NCBI GenBank assembly: GCA_000231825.2
Contig: JH720305.1
Span: 881,557 to 945,556, forward strand
DNA length: 64,000 nt
Direction of reading: 5' to 3'
Source: Tetrahymena elliotti 4EA
Taxonomy: Eukaryota; Ciliophora; Oligohymenophorea; Hymenostomatida; Tetrahymenidae
Positions 1 through 14,634 of this stretch are shown one piece after another (within the stretch, counting starts at the first letter, position 1; each line of letters begins with the position of its first letter). The notes beneath the pieces were generated by a model that saw only the letters and a program-made list of their open reading frames with translations, made no database searches and was not told where the DNA came from. Made by a program: the position numbers and the translations under genes.

Positions 1-3000
1 ACGATATACACGCTATTCCTCAATAGGAGGATAGTGAATTAAAGGAGGAACTTCCCAATCTTTGATTAAATTTATTAGAATATTTAATATTTGAGGTAAT
101 AAAAAGAAATATCTAGTATAACTAGAAAATTATATAAAAAAATTACTTCTGTATTGCATAACTTCAGAATCACATTAGCTTATAATTTCTATTGTGGCAT
201 AATCATCGAAACCTGCTCTTGGATGAACTTCATATTTAAAACTTGAATAAGTATTATAACTTTCATATTGTATTGGGTAAAATGTTCTAGCTATATTATG
301 CTCTTCAAACTCAAATTAAAAATTTCCTTTTCCTCCTGACTTTTTATTGAAATTAGTGTACTCTACCTTCTACCAATCTTCTATAACAAGTCTTTTAACA
401 TATTCTAATAAATCAGCTTTGGCTTCTTTTCTATTCAAGAAATTAGTTGATTTAATATGCTTTTCTTTATCTTCAAATTGAACTCTAGCCATCTTTAAAG
501 ATTCACTATAAATATAACAAAATTAAAATAAGAAGGAAAATTAAAATTTTTGTGTTTTACCTATAATTACCTTCTATTGATAATAACTAAATTTAAAGGT
601 CTCTTTCTTTTTAATCAATCCTAAAAAATTAAAAATAAGTTAAATATTTTTAGAAATAATCATTTTGTGGTTGGTAAGTACTCTGCATCTTTTGGTATGT
701 CTTTCATTTCCTCTATTTATTCCTTCAGTCTATTCTTTTCCTATCTATCCAAATAAATATTATCAAAATTATATTATTTATTTTTAATTTTATGCAAGAA
801 ATTACTAATATGTTTCATTCAAAGCTTTTGCTTGTTCAAAATATTATTTTTTTGCTTTATCTATCTCAATAGATTGTTACTCTTTGCTGTTTGATAAATA
901 AATATCATTTTAAATTATGTTAATATCTAATCAAATAAATTACTTAAATTTATTTTTGATGTTCCTAACTAGCTCAGAAACTGCATTACAATTGTTTTTA
1001 AGTCTTGTCATAAAAATAAGTTTAGCTACATAACTAAGTAGTCTCTTTAGTACAATATTTTTTCTTTTCTCTTTATCATTTTTACTTAAATCCCATTTAC
1101 AGTCAAAGTTTGGCACAATTTATTCAATAACAGGAGCATCTTTATTTAACTCTAGATCAAACCTAAATATTTAAAATAAATATTTCAAAATAATTCATTA
1201 AATTCCAAATAACAATATTTATTTTTAAATTAACTCTTGCAACAAATCTTTAGATCTTAAAAGATTTAATAAATATTTACTTCAACTTTTAATTCAATTT
1301 AGAAAGAAGGTGCTTGATTGATAGTTAATTTTAAAATTTAATGAAAAGCTTTCTGTAAAACTAAAAACAAGCAAATTGAAAGAATTCAACAAGGAAATCT
1401 ATTAATTTAAAATTTTTACCTTTTAATCCCTTTTTATTCTAGCTCATTTCTTTTTTTGTTAAGAAAATCAACTCTTTACTCTCTTACTTGATTAACTTCT
1501 ATTTTAGTGATATTTTTGTCACCAATGCAGGAAAAGAATTTGAGGGATTTTTTCTCATCTTAATTACTAATTCTTGAAAATTTTTCTAAGAAAACATTTT
1601 CAAATTAAGCACGATTGTTAGAATCAGCTTAAGTCTTAAGTTTCATAGCAATTTTAAACATCTTAGTACCATCATGTTTTTTATCTTCATTCTTTTTTAA
1701 TTAATTACAGTGTTAAAAAATATTTTCCTGACTTGGAAGAAATGATTTACTAAATCTGTAAATAAATCTGATTTTTTTTTGAATAAGTTTGTAACTCTCT
1801 TAATCATTTATTGTTTTCCATTATCCAAATCTTAGAAATTTTTAGGCATCAGCATTTTTGATAGCTATAAATGGCTATTTTATGCAAAAGATTTATCTTC
1901 TTCATCACTTCTCTAAGAAACTCCCAGATTATTAGTCTAGCTTTGATCTATTATCATAGACTATGGAATTACTGAATTATTCTGTTTCTAAGTGCTAAGC
2001 ATTAAAGGAACTTTTTCTTTAACTTAACGAAGACTATCCAAACTAGGGATTTTTTATCCTGACTTTTCATCTTTTTCTCCATTCGAAATCATAGATTCTT
2101 CAGGAGTTTTATCTTTTAATGAAGACATCAAATTCTCCTTGGTACCATCCTTATCATTATTTTTGTTATATATTAGGTTTTTTCCCACTTTTATGCATTA
2201 TCCTTTAATAATAATTTTTAAAGGTTCAAAATCAAATTGTGATGTTCTTAGCTTTATACAAAAAAAATTATCAATATTAAAAAAAATATTTTGTGAACTA
2301 CTTCATATTTAGCTATATACTCATCATCATCCTTTTCTTCCTTTAAATTTTTATCATCTCTTTCTTCTCTTATTGTGTTGTTTTCATTATATAATTTTTA
2401 AGGTGCAAACCATACTTCTATATCAATATATCCATTACCAGGAATGGTTCCTTTTTAAGGATATATATTTATGCATTCGTTTTATTCAAGAGTTATAAAT
2501 TCAAATGAAAAATTCAAGGGAATCTTGCATCTTATTGGAATCCTCTAATTTATAAATTCAAAAACAAAAATTTAATTCCAAAAGATTTTTCTTTTCATAA
2601 TTTATTATAAATTTTAAATAAACATTTTAAGCTTTTAAGCTTTTGGTAAAAAATTATTAAAAATTATTTTTATTCCATTTAGATTTTGTTTATTCAAGTT
2701 TTATTTTAAGACAATATTTGAAATCAATAATTCTAATTCTAATTTTTAAGCTTAATACCTGTATTTCTTTTTCATTCAAGTAGACTTTGCCAAAGTTAAT
2801 AATACGAGGAAATATTTCTTAGATGTTATCTCTATCAATTACAGGATATGCATGAATAGGTAATACTATAATATCTTAATCTACATTTATCCTAGCTTCA
2901 TCATAATAATATCTATACTTATAAAAATAATATATTATTATATCATACAATAACATTTTCTGAAATGTTGAAATGGATATTATTTGTATTTAAAATTTTA

Positions 3001-3512
3001 AAAATGAAATATTTGGATAATTTGGTTTTTTTTTGATTATTAAAAAGAATTACTTATATTAAGTAGGCCTGAAATATATAAATAAATCATCAGTAGAGCG
3101 AGGAAGCAGCAATCCTCTTTTGTTTATTTTAGTTTGAAAATATTAATTGTTGAAGGGTAGAACATGTATTCTAACAGGATCAACTGTTTTATTTTATAAT
3201 TTAATTCTAACAATATTCAGCTTATTAATTTCATATCCAGCAAACTTTGCAACAGAAGGTAACATGTTGATTTTTTCATTTTAAACAGGTTCTTTTTCAA
3301 GTCCTAATAAATAAAAACCATATTTTAATAAGTTAATATCATGATACGAAGAACATATTTCAAATTCTATAGAAACATGATTAGTAATAATTAAAAATAT
3401 GTTAAGCAATTATTGATCAATATGTTATACTTATATTTTAGACAGAATTAGTTAATGGATTTTTTGGTTTCCTCACTATAAAATTAACGGCAGATGAATT
3501 TGAACTTAGCAT
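1..3512 (-). CDS. CFAP221: CFAP221/PCDP1-like axonemal central-pair protein (3' end outside window)
   Basis: The ATG is at 3510-3512 and the first exon reads MLSSNSSAVNFIVRKPKNP before an intron. Later exons give an ASH/MSP-type beta-sandwich region: VLPIHAYPVIDRDNI followed by IINFGKVYLNEKEI, then TIPGNGYIDIEVWFAP. After a Ser/Lys/Glu-rich linker comes a helical segment (LLSYVAKLIFMTRLKNN). The IHAYPV and FGKV pattern recalls CFAP221 (PCDP1, FAP221), which is known to be a calmodulin-binding protein of the ciliary central-pair C1d projection. A TGA lies in frame at 660-662. A GT donor about 20 nt before it joins in frame to an acceptor near 504 and continues into MARVQFEDKEKH... down to base 1, so I model one gene. 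The alternative is that CFAP221 ends at 660 and 1-492 is a second gene with its ATG at 490-492. Coding on this strand is certain, the family name likely, the 3' structure uncertain. Confidence 0.65.
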
Positions 3513-5220
3513 ATTTGAAATATAATAATTATAAATTTGAAAATGATAGAATGTAATATTAATTAAAGTTATATTCATTAATAATGTTTATAAATCAATT
3601 ACAATTTGTTACAATTTTTTTCTATTTTGCATGGAAAAAATATATTAAATCATCGAAATAAATCTACAAAAGTTAATCATTTTTCAGAAAAAAAATATTT
3701 TATTTTGTTGGACCAATAAATTCACATATTTTACTTCAAACATAATTAAATAAAGCCAAATGCATAAAATTAAACTAATTTTTAACATAAAAATACTTTC
3801 TACAAAAATTATTGGATAGCATTTTTGCTAAAGTTTCAACTAATCTTATTTTATTTTTTGGTATGATAATAGATAAAAGTATGCATTGAAAATTGTATAT
3901 TTTTTTAGTTAATTTTACTAAAATATATTAAATCAATTAACAAACAAGAAAAACATTAAAATAGTCATTTTAGATAAAAACTGAAATTTAAAATATTAAA
4001 AATCATTTTGGTGATTCGATTGTTTTATTTTTATTTTTAATTTAGAAAACTCACTTAATTTTTTTAAAATTTATGAAACTGATAGCATGAAATTATTTAA
4101 TAAAATATATTTAGAATAAAATTGTGGTTAATAAAGTAAATAATGAATAAATAAAGATTATTATTGTAAATAATTGTACTATTCCTACTTTTGGACTTTG
4201 ATTCTGAATTTCTCTTAAAAGTTTATGTAAATACCAAAACTTGTGTTTGTTTTGAGAATAAAAAAGTGATATGAGAAAAGAAATTATTTTAAAATTTTGA
4301 GAAAATTAAATTTAAATATGAAAAATTGGAGTTTGCTTCAAGAATTATTATAAAATGATATCAGAAAGAAAAATTTTTAAGCAAATAGAATTAAAGTAGG
4401 AGAGGGTGAATAAATGAATATGGGAAGTTATCATTAGATCTTAAAATTTAATTTCTGAAGCAAAGAAATTAAAAAAGTTATTAATAGTAATTAATTAAAT
4501 AAATAGATTTTATGGATATTCAAATAAACATTAAAAAGGTAAAGGGAAGATAAAAAATTTAAATAAGATACTATATAAGTAATAAAAAAACTATTTTGGG
4601 ATAAAAAATAAAAAAACTACAATTAAATGAATTTGGATTTTGGGAGTTTTCAAGAAATTTAATTGGCCTTTAAAATAAGAAATTTTATTGTATATCTATT
4701 TATAAATTCAAAATGATAAAAAAATGAATTGATTGATGATTGCTTGTTTGAGGGAAATGTTACTTATTTTTATTTTTGAGTTATTTATTTGTTAGTTGTT
4801 TTATAACTTGGTCTTTATTTTATGATTGATGATTATACTTTTTCCATAAATTAATTGATTATTATCAGCATAGTTAAAAATTAATTAACTATCTATCTAT
4901 CTATCTATCAATCTGCTTGAAAGATAAAGTGAAATTTAAAAGAAAAAAGATTAGAAATTCAAAAAGAAAAATAATTGATAGATATAAACTATTAATAAAG
5001 AAAAATCAATCAATCTCAGTAAAAAAAATTCCTGTCAGAATTGTTAAATAAAATAAAAGCGCGAGTTAACAGTTTAGATAGAGGGCAAATTAAATAAAGC
5101 AAAAATATATTTTTTAAGAATAAATCCATCCATAGCAATAAAAACTAGCAGACTCTTAGCAATTAAATACCTTCAACCACACAATTTTAACAGAAATAAG
5201 ATTCAATTTGAATACACAAT
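3513..5220. other. AT-rich spacer between divergent genes
   Basis: This spacer lies between the starts of two divergently transcribed genes, so it should hold both promoters. It is almost pure A/T with long A and T runs. No open stretch under the ciliate code looks like protein. A (CTAT)n tract sits at 4889-4909. I see no RNA gene or other specific element. Confidence 0.6.
4889..4909. repeat. (CTAT)n microsatellite
   Basis: About five perfect CTAT units in tandem, in the spacer upstream of the CLASP gene. A simple repeat with no evident function. Confidence 0.9.
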
Positions 5221-8200
5221 ATGGGGAGTAATAAGGATGATATAAAGCCAATTAATTTGAAAACAGAAAAGGAAATAACAGCAGAATTTCAAAAGATTTC
5301 TTCAGTTCTTGAAAATCCTAGTAATTTATTAGCATTTTTTCTAACTGAAATTTGCAAAACTATTTTAATAAGCCTTGACTAGCTTAAAATATAAATTTTT
5401 AACTTGTAAGTTCAACTTACTTTAGTACTGACCTAATGTATTAAATACATAACAAAGTAATCAAATAAAATAAAAAAACTAGCATAAAAACCTTGAAAAT
5501 GATACAAAATGATTTAAAATATACTTGAATTAAAGCTTAATTTTAGCTAAAGGCAAAAAACAAATTATTTTATTTATATTTAGATGCTGACTGGACAAAA
5601 AGGTTAGAAGCCCTTAAGTCACTTTAAGGTATGGTAGTAGGTAGCACTTGGACTCATGAGGTCTTCTTGCCTAATTACTAAAAGTTATATAATTATATAA
5701 ATTATTAGGTAATACTTAAGTATAAATTAACAAATTAAACTAAAATTTATTGGATTATTCTCTATGCTTATTAAGCAGCATGAAGAATCATTAAATGAAT
5801 ATTTATTTTCTATTAAATAAAAGCTATATAATTTATATATTTATTGTGTTTAAAAGCTTAAAGACCTACGTTCAGCAGTATAAAAAGAAGCTTGTAAATT
5901 ACTTTCAATAAGTGCTGAAAAAATGCAAAAGTCATTTGAGGTAATAAATATTTACATTCAAAAGGATCAAGTTTTTTCAAATGCTATGAAAATTATAAAT
6001 ATTTGGATTTTAAAATAAAATATTGAATTTGTTTCTATCAAGCACTAGAACATAATTAGCAAAAGAACAAAAAATAAAATAGTGAGAAATTATGTAAAAG
6101 TTTTATCTCATTTAAATTTTAATTTATGCTAATTAGTGATTTAGTTAAATTCGCTCAATTAAAATCAACATAACTCATATAAATACTAAGAATTTAGTCC
6201 ATTTTATTTATAAAATTCTAAAAAAGTATTCAAAAAAAATTGTATCAGTTAGAATTTATTTAATTAATTCCAATACATTTTTAAAAATTGTTAAATTTGG
6301 TAATTTAAATAATATAAAAAGATGGTATTAAATACAAATAAATTTATTTAAAAATACCCAAAATATTTAAAAAACCAAATTGATATTTATGAAAGTTTAT
6401 TAATTAATGGAAATTGAAAATATTTTAGATTAGTTACTAAATTTTAATTTATTAACTTAGATATTTGTTAATATGTGCTAAAAATAGTTCTAATTCCTTG
6501 ATTTGAAAATATTCATAAATACCAAAGGAAAAATAAATGCTTCAAAGTTCACTGTTAAAATCAGTAGAGATATTTAAATTAGTTAATTTAAATTTACTAA
6601 ATTAAATGAAAGTGAAGCTTTTTAGTATACCTAAAGAATAATTAAAATTGTTTGATTTGAAAAAGTAGAAAATATTCAAAAAATCAAAATTTATATCTGT
6701 TAAAATTTAATTAAATATTTTTGATAAAATTTCAAATAAATTTGAATAAATCTAAAAAATTTTAATCATTTTTTATTATTTTTTAGATTGAAAATTTGAT
6801 TGATTAATAACCATAGAAAATAAATACTTTTTATGTTAAAAGTTTAAATCAACATTTTTTGACCAATAAATTCTTTTCAAAATATTTAGTAAATCCTTTT
6901 CTATTTTATTTTGAAAACAGTAAATTGCCATTAAGTTTGTTTCAAAAGAAAGTTTACTGAATATTATCAATTCTGGAAATAAAACTCTTTGTGAAAATGC
7001 TCATTATTGTATTTAGAGTATATTAGAGTACTGCCCTAGTTCCTCATTTATGCCTTAACTGCTTGAAGAGTGTGCTTCTAAAAGTTAGCAAGTTAGGTCT
7101 AGAGTATCATAATACCTTGTTTAGATTTTACCAGAATTAAATTAATAGCAGTTAGATAGATTTCTACCACAATTAGATTAGACTATCAGCAAAGGAGTAT
7201 AAGATGCAAATCCTGAAGTGAGATTAAACTTTCGCTAGGTATTTGGAATATACTATAGTCTCTATCCTTAAAAAGCTGAGAGAATATTAGCAAACTAAGA
7301 TACTTCAATAAAAAAATTACTTCAAGAAGAAATTAGTAATTATGATAATCATTAATCCACTGCTAATAATCGTCTTTTACAATAAAAATCTATGGATGCT
7401 AATATAGGAAATTACTTAACTACTTCTAATAATAGCAACCATACTTAAAAGCTTTAATAAAGTGTCTCTATGGGTAATGATGACAATCACTTTGTATTTG
7501 CTACATCATCGTCATCCACTACCCAACAAAATAGCCTTACTGCTTCTTCTCTTGCTGTTGGTCCCACTAGCCGCAATTTAAATAAAACTCCAACTTCTCA
7601 GTAAAAATCCAACAGCATAATTCCTCCAAGTAATCAATAAGCTGGAATAAATCCAAGTACTTCAAGCAACAATCTAAACAAAAGCAGAAATGGATCAAAC
7701 CACCATTTATCCTAAGATAGAGGAATTGTTAATAATTTAAAATAAGTTTCAGATTAAATGCTATTCTAATCTAACAATAACAAAGAAAAGTCATCTAACG
7801 GAAATAGTAGAGTCAGTCCTATTAGAGGGGGTAAATTAATATACTTTTTATTGTGCTTTTCATTAGAATTAAAAGAAAAAGATTAAAAATAACTTTTATA
7901 TTTTATTTAGGAAATAGAAATGAGACTGTGTCCCCAATTAAAGGAAATACATCTTCATTAGCTTCTCGTACTATTGCAAATACAGAGAATTCTAAACCTC
8001 CTGTATAAAACTAACTAACTAAAAATATTTAGTAAGGATCAAGTTATGCTTCTTCTAATTTTGTTAATCCTAATGAACAACCAAATAATACAAATGATTT
8101 AAGTAAATCAAAGAAAAATTTTAATTAGCCATAAACAAATAACCCAGCAGCTAATTAGAGATAAAATAATCATTAGTTTGTATAGAATGATAGCTCTGCT

Positions 8201-11200
8201 TAATTAACTAATAATACTTCAAAGATATAAACTTATGATGCTACTGATGCAGATATATCTAGTCTTTCTAGGAAGGCAAATGTATATAGATCACAAGATC
8301 CTAAAAAGAATTAATATAATGAAAACTTAACTCAACAATAAATGTAAGGGTCTAGGATAAATAGTAGCTTAACAAGACCTCCAACTCAAGCTTTATAAAA
8401 AAAGCCTATTTATTAGAAACGTAATTCTTTGACGGAAGAGAACTAAAATTCATAAGATAGCAGTGAGGAAATAGAATAAGTAAAGAATTAATCTAAAAAG
8501 TTTTAAAATAATAATACCTCATAATTAAAATAAAATGTACCCACTTAAAGTGGAAAAGTATAAAACCAAAAAAATAAAGTAGCAGCAATATAAACTAATA
8601 AACAAAAAATGTAATATCGTGATGAAGATGACAAATAAAATGATCTTGATGATGAAGATTATGAGTAATATGACAGGAGAAGTAATTAGGATTAAGAAGA
8701 AAGTGAAGAAAATTATCATGGTAAAAAATTTGTTGGGAAGAATGAAGAGGAAGATGATAATGAAGATGATTTATACAATCAAGTCTATGAAGAAGATGAA
8801 GATTAAACACAAAATTCATATTAAAAAAAATCATAAAATTAATATTTCAAGAATCAGAATCAATTTTCTAACTCTTAAGTCAATAAAAATGCAAAGTAAA
8901 GAAGGGGTAATTACTCGAGTACAAATATTAGAGGTGAATATGAAGATTATGAAAACTAAAATTAATCTGATGAAGATGATTATACTAAACATAAAAAGTA
9001 AATTAAAAATAAAATTCCTTCTGGTTAGATTAATGAAGATGAAGATGTAATTGAGAAGCTAGCTCCTAAGACTTTGGGTGCTTAACAAGGATAATCTTAT
9101 TTTAATAATAATAGTAAAATACAACCAGATGCAGGGAAAAGAGTTGTTAAAAGTGCCATGAATTCTCTTAAAAATAGTGATTAAAAAAATCCAGCTTTGG
9201 GAAGGTAATAGTAACAATAGCAATAACCAACCAATAATAATTATTAGAATATAAAATAAACCCCAGTCTCAACCTAGGCCTAGATTTTATCAGGTAGTAC
9301 ATCAACTAAACACAATAATTATTTGGTAACAAGTGATACATTATAAAATGAAATAGAAGATAAATACCTTCGTTTGAATATTTCACCTTCAGTTGATGAT
9401 GAATAAGCTATGAGATATACTAATAATTTTAAGAATAAGTAGTAAAAAAATATGACTAAAAGCTCTTAAGCTTTACCAAAGGCATAATAAGGACCATAAT
9501 AAACGAAATCTAATCAAGATTAAAATGTTACTCAACTTTAATAGGGTTAAAGTTGGAGAGAAGATGATCTTGAATTATTGTTAGATAAGATCAATAACAA
9601 TAATAGCTGGTCTACTAGAGTAAGTGCTTTTGAATCAATGAAAGAAGTTATAGGAGAATTAAGTGCTTAAAATGTATCAGCATCAAATTAAGGAATTAAA
9701 TAGAATTTAGAAAATGAAAAAGTAAATCCAGGATTGATGAAGAGAATTGTTCATGCACATATAGATCATCTTTCAGACTCTCATTTCAAAGTTATTAGTG
9801 TTTGCTTAGACTCTCTTATTTCAATTGTTTCATATGATACCACCTACGTTCTACCAAAGCTTGATCAAATTATTTTCAAAGTATTTATTCAATTTTTCAC
9901 AATATCTTTTACTAAAATAAATAAATCAAATTTATATTGAGATTTTATTTAATTTATTTTAAAATATAAATAGGTTTTAAATAATTTGATTGATTAAAAA
10001 GATGTGGTTTCAAGTAAAGCTAATTTCCTTATTAATATTCTATCTAAAATATTTCCTGCTGAAAGACTTATTGAACCTATACAAAAAGTTCTCGAATAAA
10101 CTAACAAAAATTTATTAAAAATTTGCTCTTTAGAAGTTCTAATGGTGACAGTCAAAAAGTAAATTAAATTTATTTATTTATTCTAAGAATAATATGATAA
10201 AAAAAAATTGAAATCGATTGGTAATTTTAAAAACTTTTTAGGGGTTGGATGATTTATTAATATTTTATTCTATTATTATAGTAAGATATTCAAATTTATA
10301 TTTAATTAACAAACACGCATTAATCATATTAATACGAATTTAACAATATTTATCTAATTATTCAGTATGGTGTTTCGTTTTACCAATCAATCAACCCACT
10401 AAACTTTTTTAACTTTTCATAAAGTAAATAAAAAAGCACTCAATTTTTAAAACATTTTCTTTACAAAATGTGATGTAAATTTGATAGATAATTTTATGAA
10501 CTTTACATATAAATTTGTTAATGAAAAATTTATCTTTTTTTTAATAATTACTAAAGTGCTGAAGAATATTATTAAACTATCTCAAATGTTCGTCATACCC
10601 TCTAATTGATGTGTATGATTATTTCAGAAAATTAAAACTAAAAATAAATGGTACTACCCTGCCTTGGAATAATATTGGCATTAAGAGACCACAACCAGCA
10701 AGGAACCCTTCATTCTATATTATCTCTCACAAATTAAAATTAAATAACTGCTTTAAGAAATTTATCTTATGAATATGCATAAGATTTAGAAGAGGATTTG
10801 AGGAAATATGTCCAAAAAGAAAACATAAAGCCAGCTGATAAATTAACTAAATCAAATATGAAATAATTTTAAATTGATTAAAACCCATCAACTCTTGCTG
10901 CAAATGGAGTTTAGGGATAACAATAATTGATATAATTAGGAAATTATTCAACAACTAATGCAAACTAAGCAAACCAAATGAGTGTAACTTAAAATGGAGG
11001 AGGTATGTTTTACTCAAAGTAGTAGATACCTTAATAAAATGCTTAAAAGAGTTAAAATAATCAATAAAATGTTAATCCTGCATAGAACCAAAAGAACAAA
11101 GCTAATCCAAGTAATGGTAAAAACAATAATGATATGTAATAAGCTCCTATATAAAACTTTGACATATAGCGTATAGATGAAATATATACTTGTGTGAGTG

Positions 11201-12665
11201 ATTTCGAATAAAACGAGTCATTTATTATCTAAAATATCAATGATATTCTACTCAATACAATAGAATTCTTCAAATAAAATAACCGCAAAACAAAAGAGCA
11301 GTCATTAAAAATATTCTAAAGCTTATTTATAAGAAATTATTTCTATCTAACTATCTAGCCTCATACTGTTATTGAGTGTTTGAGCATCTACCCTTACATC
11401 CCAAAAGATATGGTAATTATTTAATTTAAAATATTCAATTAAAAATAAAAAAACATTTAATTTTTCAAATTTAACAAGAAAACAAAAAAATAAAAATCCA
11501 TTCTTTCAAAAAACATTCAAAGATTAATTAAATATTATTTAACCATTAAATTTTTTAGATTATTTAAAAAAATCTTTTAAAAAAGAGAAAAAAGATTTAA
11601 ATCAAATAACGAAAAATTATAAATCTAATTTTTTATGTTTTCGATTTGAAATTTTTCTGAATAATCTTTTGATTTATAAGAAAAATAAATATTAAAATAT
11701 TAAATGCTTTATTTTAAATTAGGATTTTTATCAAGTTGATGAAGTTATTGATGAAATGATAGATTGTGTGCCTCATTTAATATTTATGAAAGCTTTAGTT
11801 GAGAAGCTCAATTCAGAAAAACCTCCTCAATTATAAATTATGATTAAAAAAATTTCCTATATCTTAAGGAAGGCTCGCAAGGAAGAAATACGTCCATTTT
11901 TAGATCATATAATTGATTCATTCAAAATTGTAAGACTTTTCTTAACAAAAAAATAATTCAATTTATTTTATTTTCAGAGATTTTTTTATTTCTGAAATTT
12001 TTTGTATTTTTGATGCATTCAAGGATTAAAAAACAGATTAGAAAAATTAGAAAAAAGTAATGCTATTTTTAAAGTCTTCTTTCTCATTTGAGCTAAAGAA
12101 GAAATTTATTTAAATAGAAAATAGAAAAGATTGGTGAAAAATTAAAATTTTACTTTTTGAAAATTGATTGCGTCATTTAAACCTTTTCTAATCTATTATT
12201 GAATTCTAACGAAATTTTGGAATTGATTGTTATTTCTTCACCATAAACTAAAATCTCAATTCAATCAGAATAGAGTTTATTCTATTAAATGAAACAAAAG
12301 AGAGAAAAATTTTGATTTAAAAATTGATTTTTCTTAAGTTAATTATCATTTTGATTTTAAAATTATAACCAGCAGAATTAAATAAGATGAAAAGATATAT
12401 TTTTAAATAAAATTTGGTTACTGATTGTTATAATTATATTCTTATCTAAATATGAATTATATTATTTTTGAATTATAAATAGTCAATTAATGATCAAAGT
12501 CCTGATGTAAGAAAGAGTGTTGTCTTTTGTCTTGTCGATTTAAAATTTCTTTTCTCAGAAGAGGTAGATCCTTATTTACATTAATTCACAGGAAACTAGT
12601 AAAAGCTTGTTGACATTTATGTAAAAAAGCGTTAATAAAATGATGGAAATGGAGGGTAGGATTGA
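5221..12665 (+). CDS. CLASP: CLASP-family TOG-domain microtubule-associated protein
   Basis: The ATG at 5221 opens exon 1 (to 5320). The intron 5321-5583 splices in frame into NADWTKRLEALKSLQG, the start of a TOG (HEAT-like) domain. Later exons read LKDLRSAVQKEACKLL and then VRSRVSQYLVQILPEL, the usual CLASP_N pattern. From about 7380 to 9540 comes a very long disordered linker rich in Gln, Asn and Ser with a Lys/Asp/Glu-rich block. A second TOG-like repeat begins near 9560 (NNNSWSTRVSAFESMKEVIG) and runs through exons to about 10165. A third helical-repeat region lies in exons at about 10555-11412, 11725-11930 and 12480-12665 (SPDVRKSVVFCLVDL). The stop is TGA at 12663-12665. CLASPs are known to bind microtubule plus ends and promote rescue at spindles, cortex and basal bodies. 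Spacing of three TOG-like arrays fits the family. TAA and TAG read as Gln throughout. Family call is strong; minor exon ends are approximate. Confidence 0.85.
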
Positions 12666-14634
12666 AAAACACACCAAAATAAATAAACTTTTTATAAATA
12701 AATTATTTTACTTTAATTAAATAAAACTTGGAAAGTTATTTGCTTGCTTAGCAATTGTTTCAAAAGTAGTAAGTAGCTAAAAAATATAAAATTTAAATAA
12801 ATAAATAAAAAAGGATGATAACAATAATTAAAATAAAATTTTGTATTATATTTATTTTAAAACTGTATAAATTTAACTAAAAATATAATATATTTTATAA
12901 TCTGTTATCTAATTTTTATTTTTTTTATTTACTCAAAGATTAATATCTCAACAAATCAGGAATATTTATTTTTATTTTATATTTTCAGACTAATTTGACT
13001 TCAAATACCCAAGAATTATAATTTTTTTTTAATGCGTTAAAATTTGGGTAAGTGTATCAAAATTTGATTGAATAATAATCATTCTAATAATAAATTTCAA
13101 TCACAATTTAATTATTTTTAGGATTAAAAAATAGTGTCGTATTATTTGATTATAATTATTATAAGATTTATCGAAATTCTAATTTATTTCGATTAAAACA
13201 TTATAATAATTATAGCAAGGAGCAATTTGATTCCATAACTTTGTCATAATTAATTTTCTCTTAAACAAAAATCAAAAATTGATTTAAATATTTAAATTGT
13301 TTATGGTTTTACATTTTGTAACTAAAAATCTTCAATTAATTTCTCTAAAATGGAAAAAATATAAAACACCAGTTGAATAAATAAATTTTGCAAAATAGTT
13401 TACAATTTATTAGCCAACCGAATATTATATTATCAAACAAGAGATATTAATCATCAAAATAATCAAGATAAAACGAAAATAATAAATTATAATTTCAAAT
13501 TAATTTATATTTCAAATAGATTTAAGAGGATTGAATCAAATATGAATAAAAAAATATTTAATGCACCAGCTATTTGTAAGTAATTTATGATTTAAGGAAG
13601 GCAGAGGGTTGGTAACCTATTTTGATTAGGATTGAGAGTATGTATATCTCTTAATCAATTAGTTCTATTTTTAGTTGATGAAATTAATTAAATAGAAAAA
13701 ATCTATTATCTTTTTTATAATTTTTTCTATTTCCCTGTTAAAATATGATTGATTTTTAGAAAAAATAGAAGAACTATTCTAAGTGTGCAGTGTTTTTTCT
13801 ATTCAATTCTATTAATAAATACGTGCTGGAAATTAATACTTCCTTATTAGAAAGATTTTTTAAATTAAATTGTTCCATTTCGTCTTTTGTTTGATTGTGG
13901 ATTTTACTTAAACTAAAATTGTAATTTTTCAACAATAATTTCTAAATACTGTTTAAGTGAACAAAAATGAGAAACTCCTCATATTTTTAAATTTTGATTA
14001 ATTGTTGAGCTATTATTAATAAAATATTGTTAACTTTTTTCCCTTATTACGAGATTTAGTGACGCTTGTAAAAAATTAATGCAAATTATTACAAAATTTT
14101 GTAAATTAAAACAAGGGTTTAAAAACACTAAGCAATCATGGAAGGAAAGAAAGAAAGAAATAAATAAGCTATAAATTTTGTAATGAATTTACTTAATAAC
14201 TACTCTTATATTAAGACTATTGTTTTATTCTTAGAGTTAGCAAAGTTGTATTCGTATTTACTCAAACAAATTAATTACTCGATTATTAAATAATCAAATT
14301 CACTTTATTGAAAGAGTAGAATGTTCATTCATTAATAGTAAAATATTCGTATTTGTTATTTGCTTTTTTCAATGCCCTTAGAATTCATTTTGCTGCTTAC
14401 CATATATTCAAAAGTCATTTTATACGTCATTGATTCCATCAAAAAAAATGCAAAAATTAATTAAAAAAAAAAGTCTTTATAGGCTAACAGTGCAATTAAA
14501 AAAAAGAAAAAAGAAAAGAAAGCTAATCATAACAAAAAAAGGACTTTTTACTTAAACTTCTTAAACAAATATATTTGCGCTAATTTGAATTTAAAATAAT
14601 CTGAAGTATTTCTAAATAACCCTTAAGAAATTTG
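12666..14634. other. AT-rich spacer with a nested inverted repeat
   Basis: Lies between two plus-strand genes: the 3' flank of the CLASP gene and the presumed promoter of the hydrolase gene. I find no convincing exon. The only notable structure is the nested inverted repeat at 13151-13214, listed separately. Confidence 0.6.
13151..13214. repeat. Nested inverted repeat, potential long hairpin
   Basis: An outer perfect 14-bp arm, TATAATTATTATAA at 13151-13164, is matched by its reverse complement at 13201-13214. Inside it an 8-bp arm, ATCGAAAT at 13170-13177, is matched by ATTTCGAT at 13186-13193, with an 8-nt loop. The short spacers between inner and outer arms are only partly complementary. 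The DNA or its transcript could fold into one long hairpin. Outer arms are pure A/T, so chance is possible, but the nested GC-containing inner stem makes it more notable. Function unknown. Confidence 0.6.

Noticed and set aside
8619..9050. Met/Lys/Ile-rich open frame on the plus strand
   Set aside because: It is an out-of-frame shadow of the Asp/Glu/Asn-rich linker of the CLASP gene, which is read in another frame with TAA/TAG as Gln.
13600..13700. tRNA-like stretch with a GG-rich 5' part
   Set aside because: No acceptor stem or T-loop (GTTCGA) could be paired; no convincing tRNA gene was found anywhere in the window.
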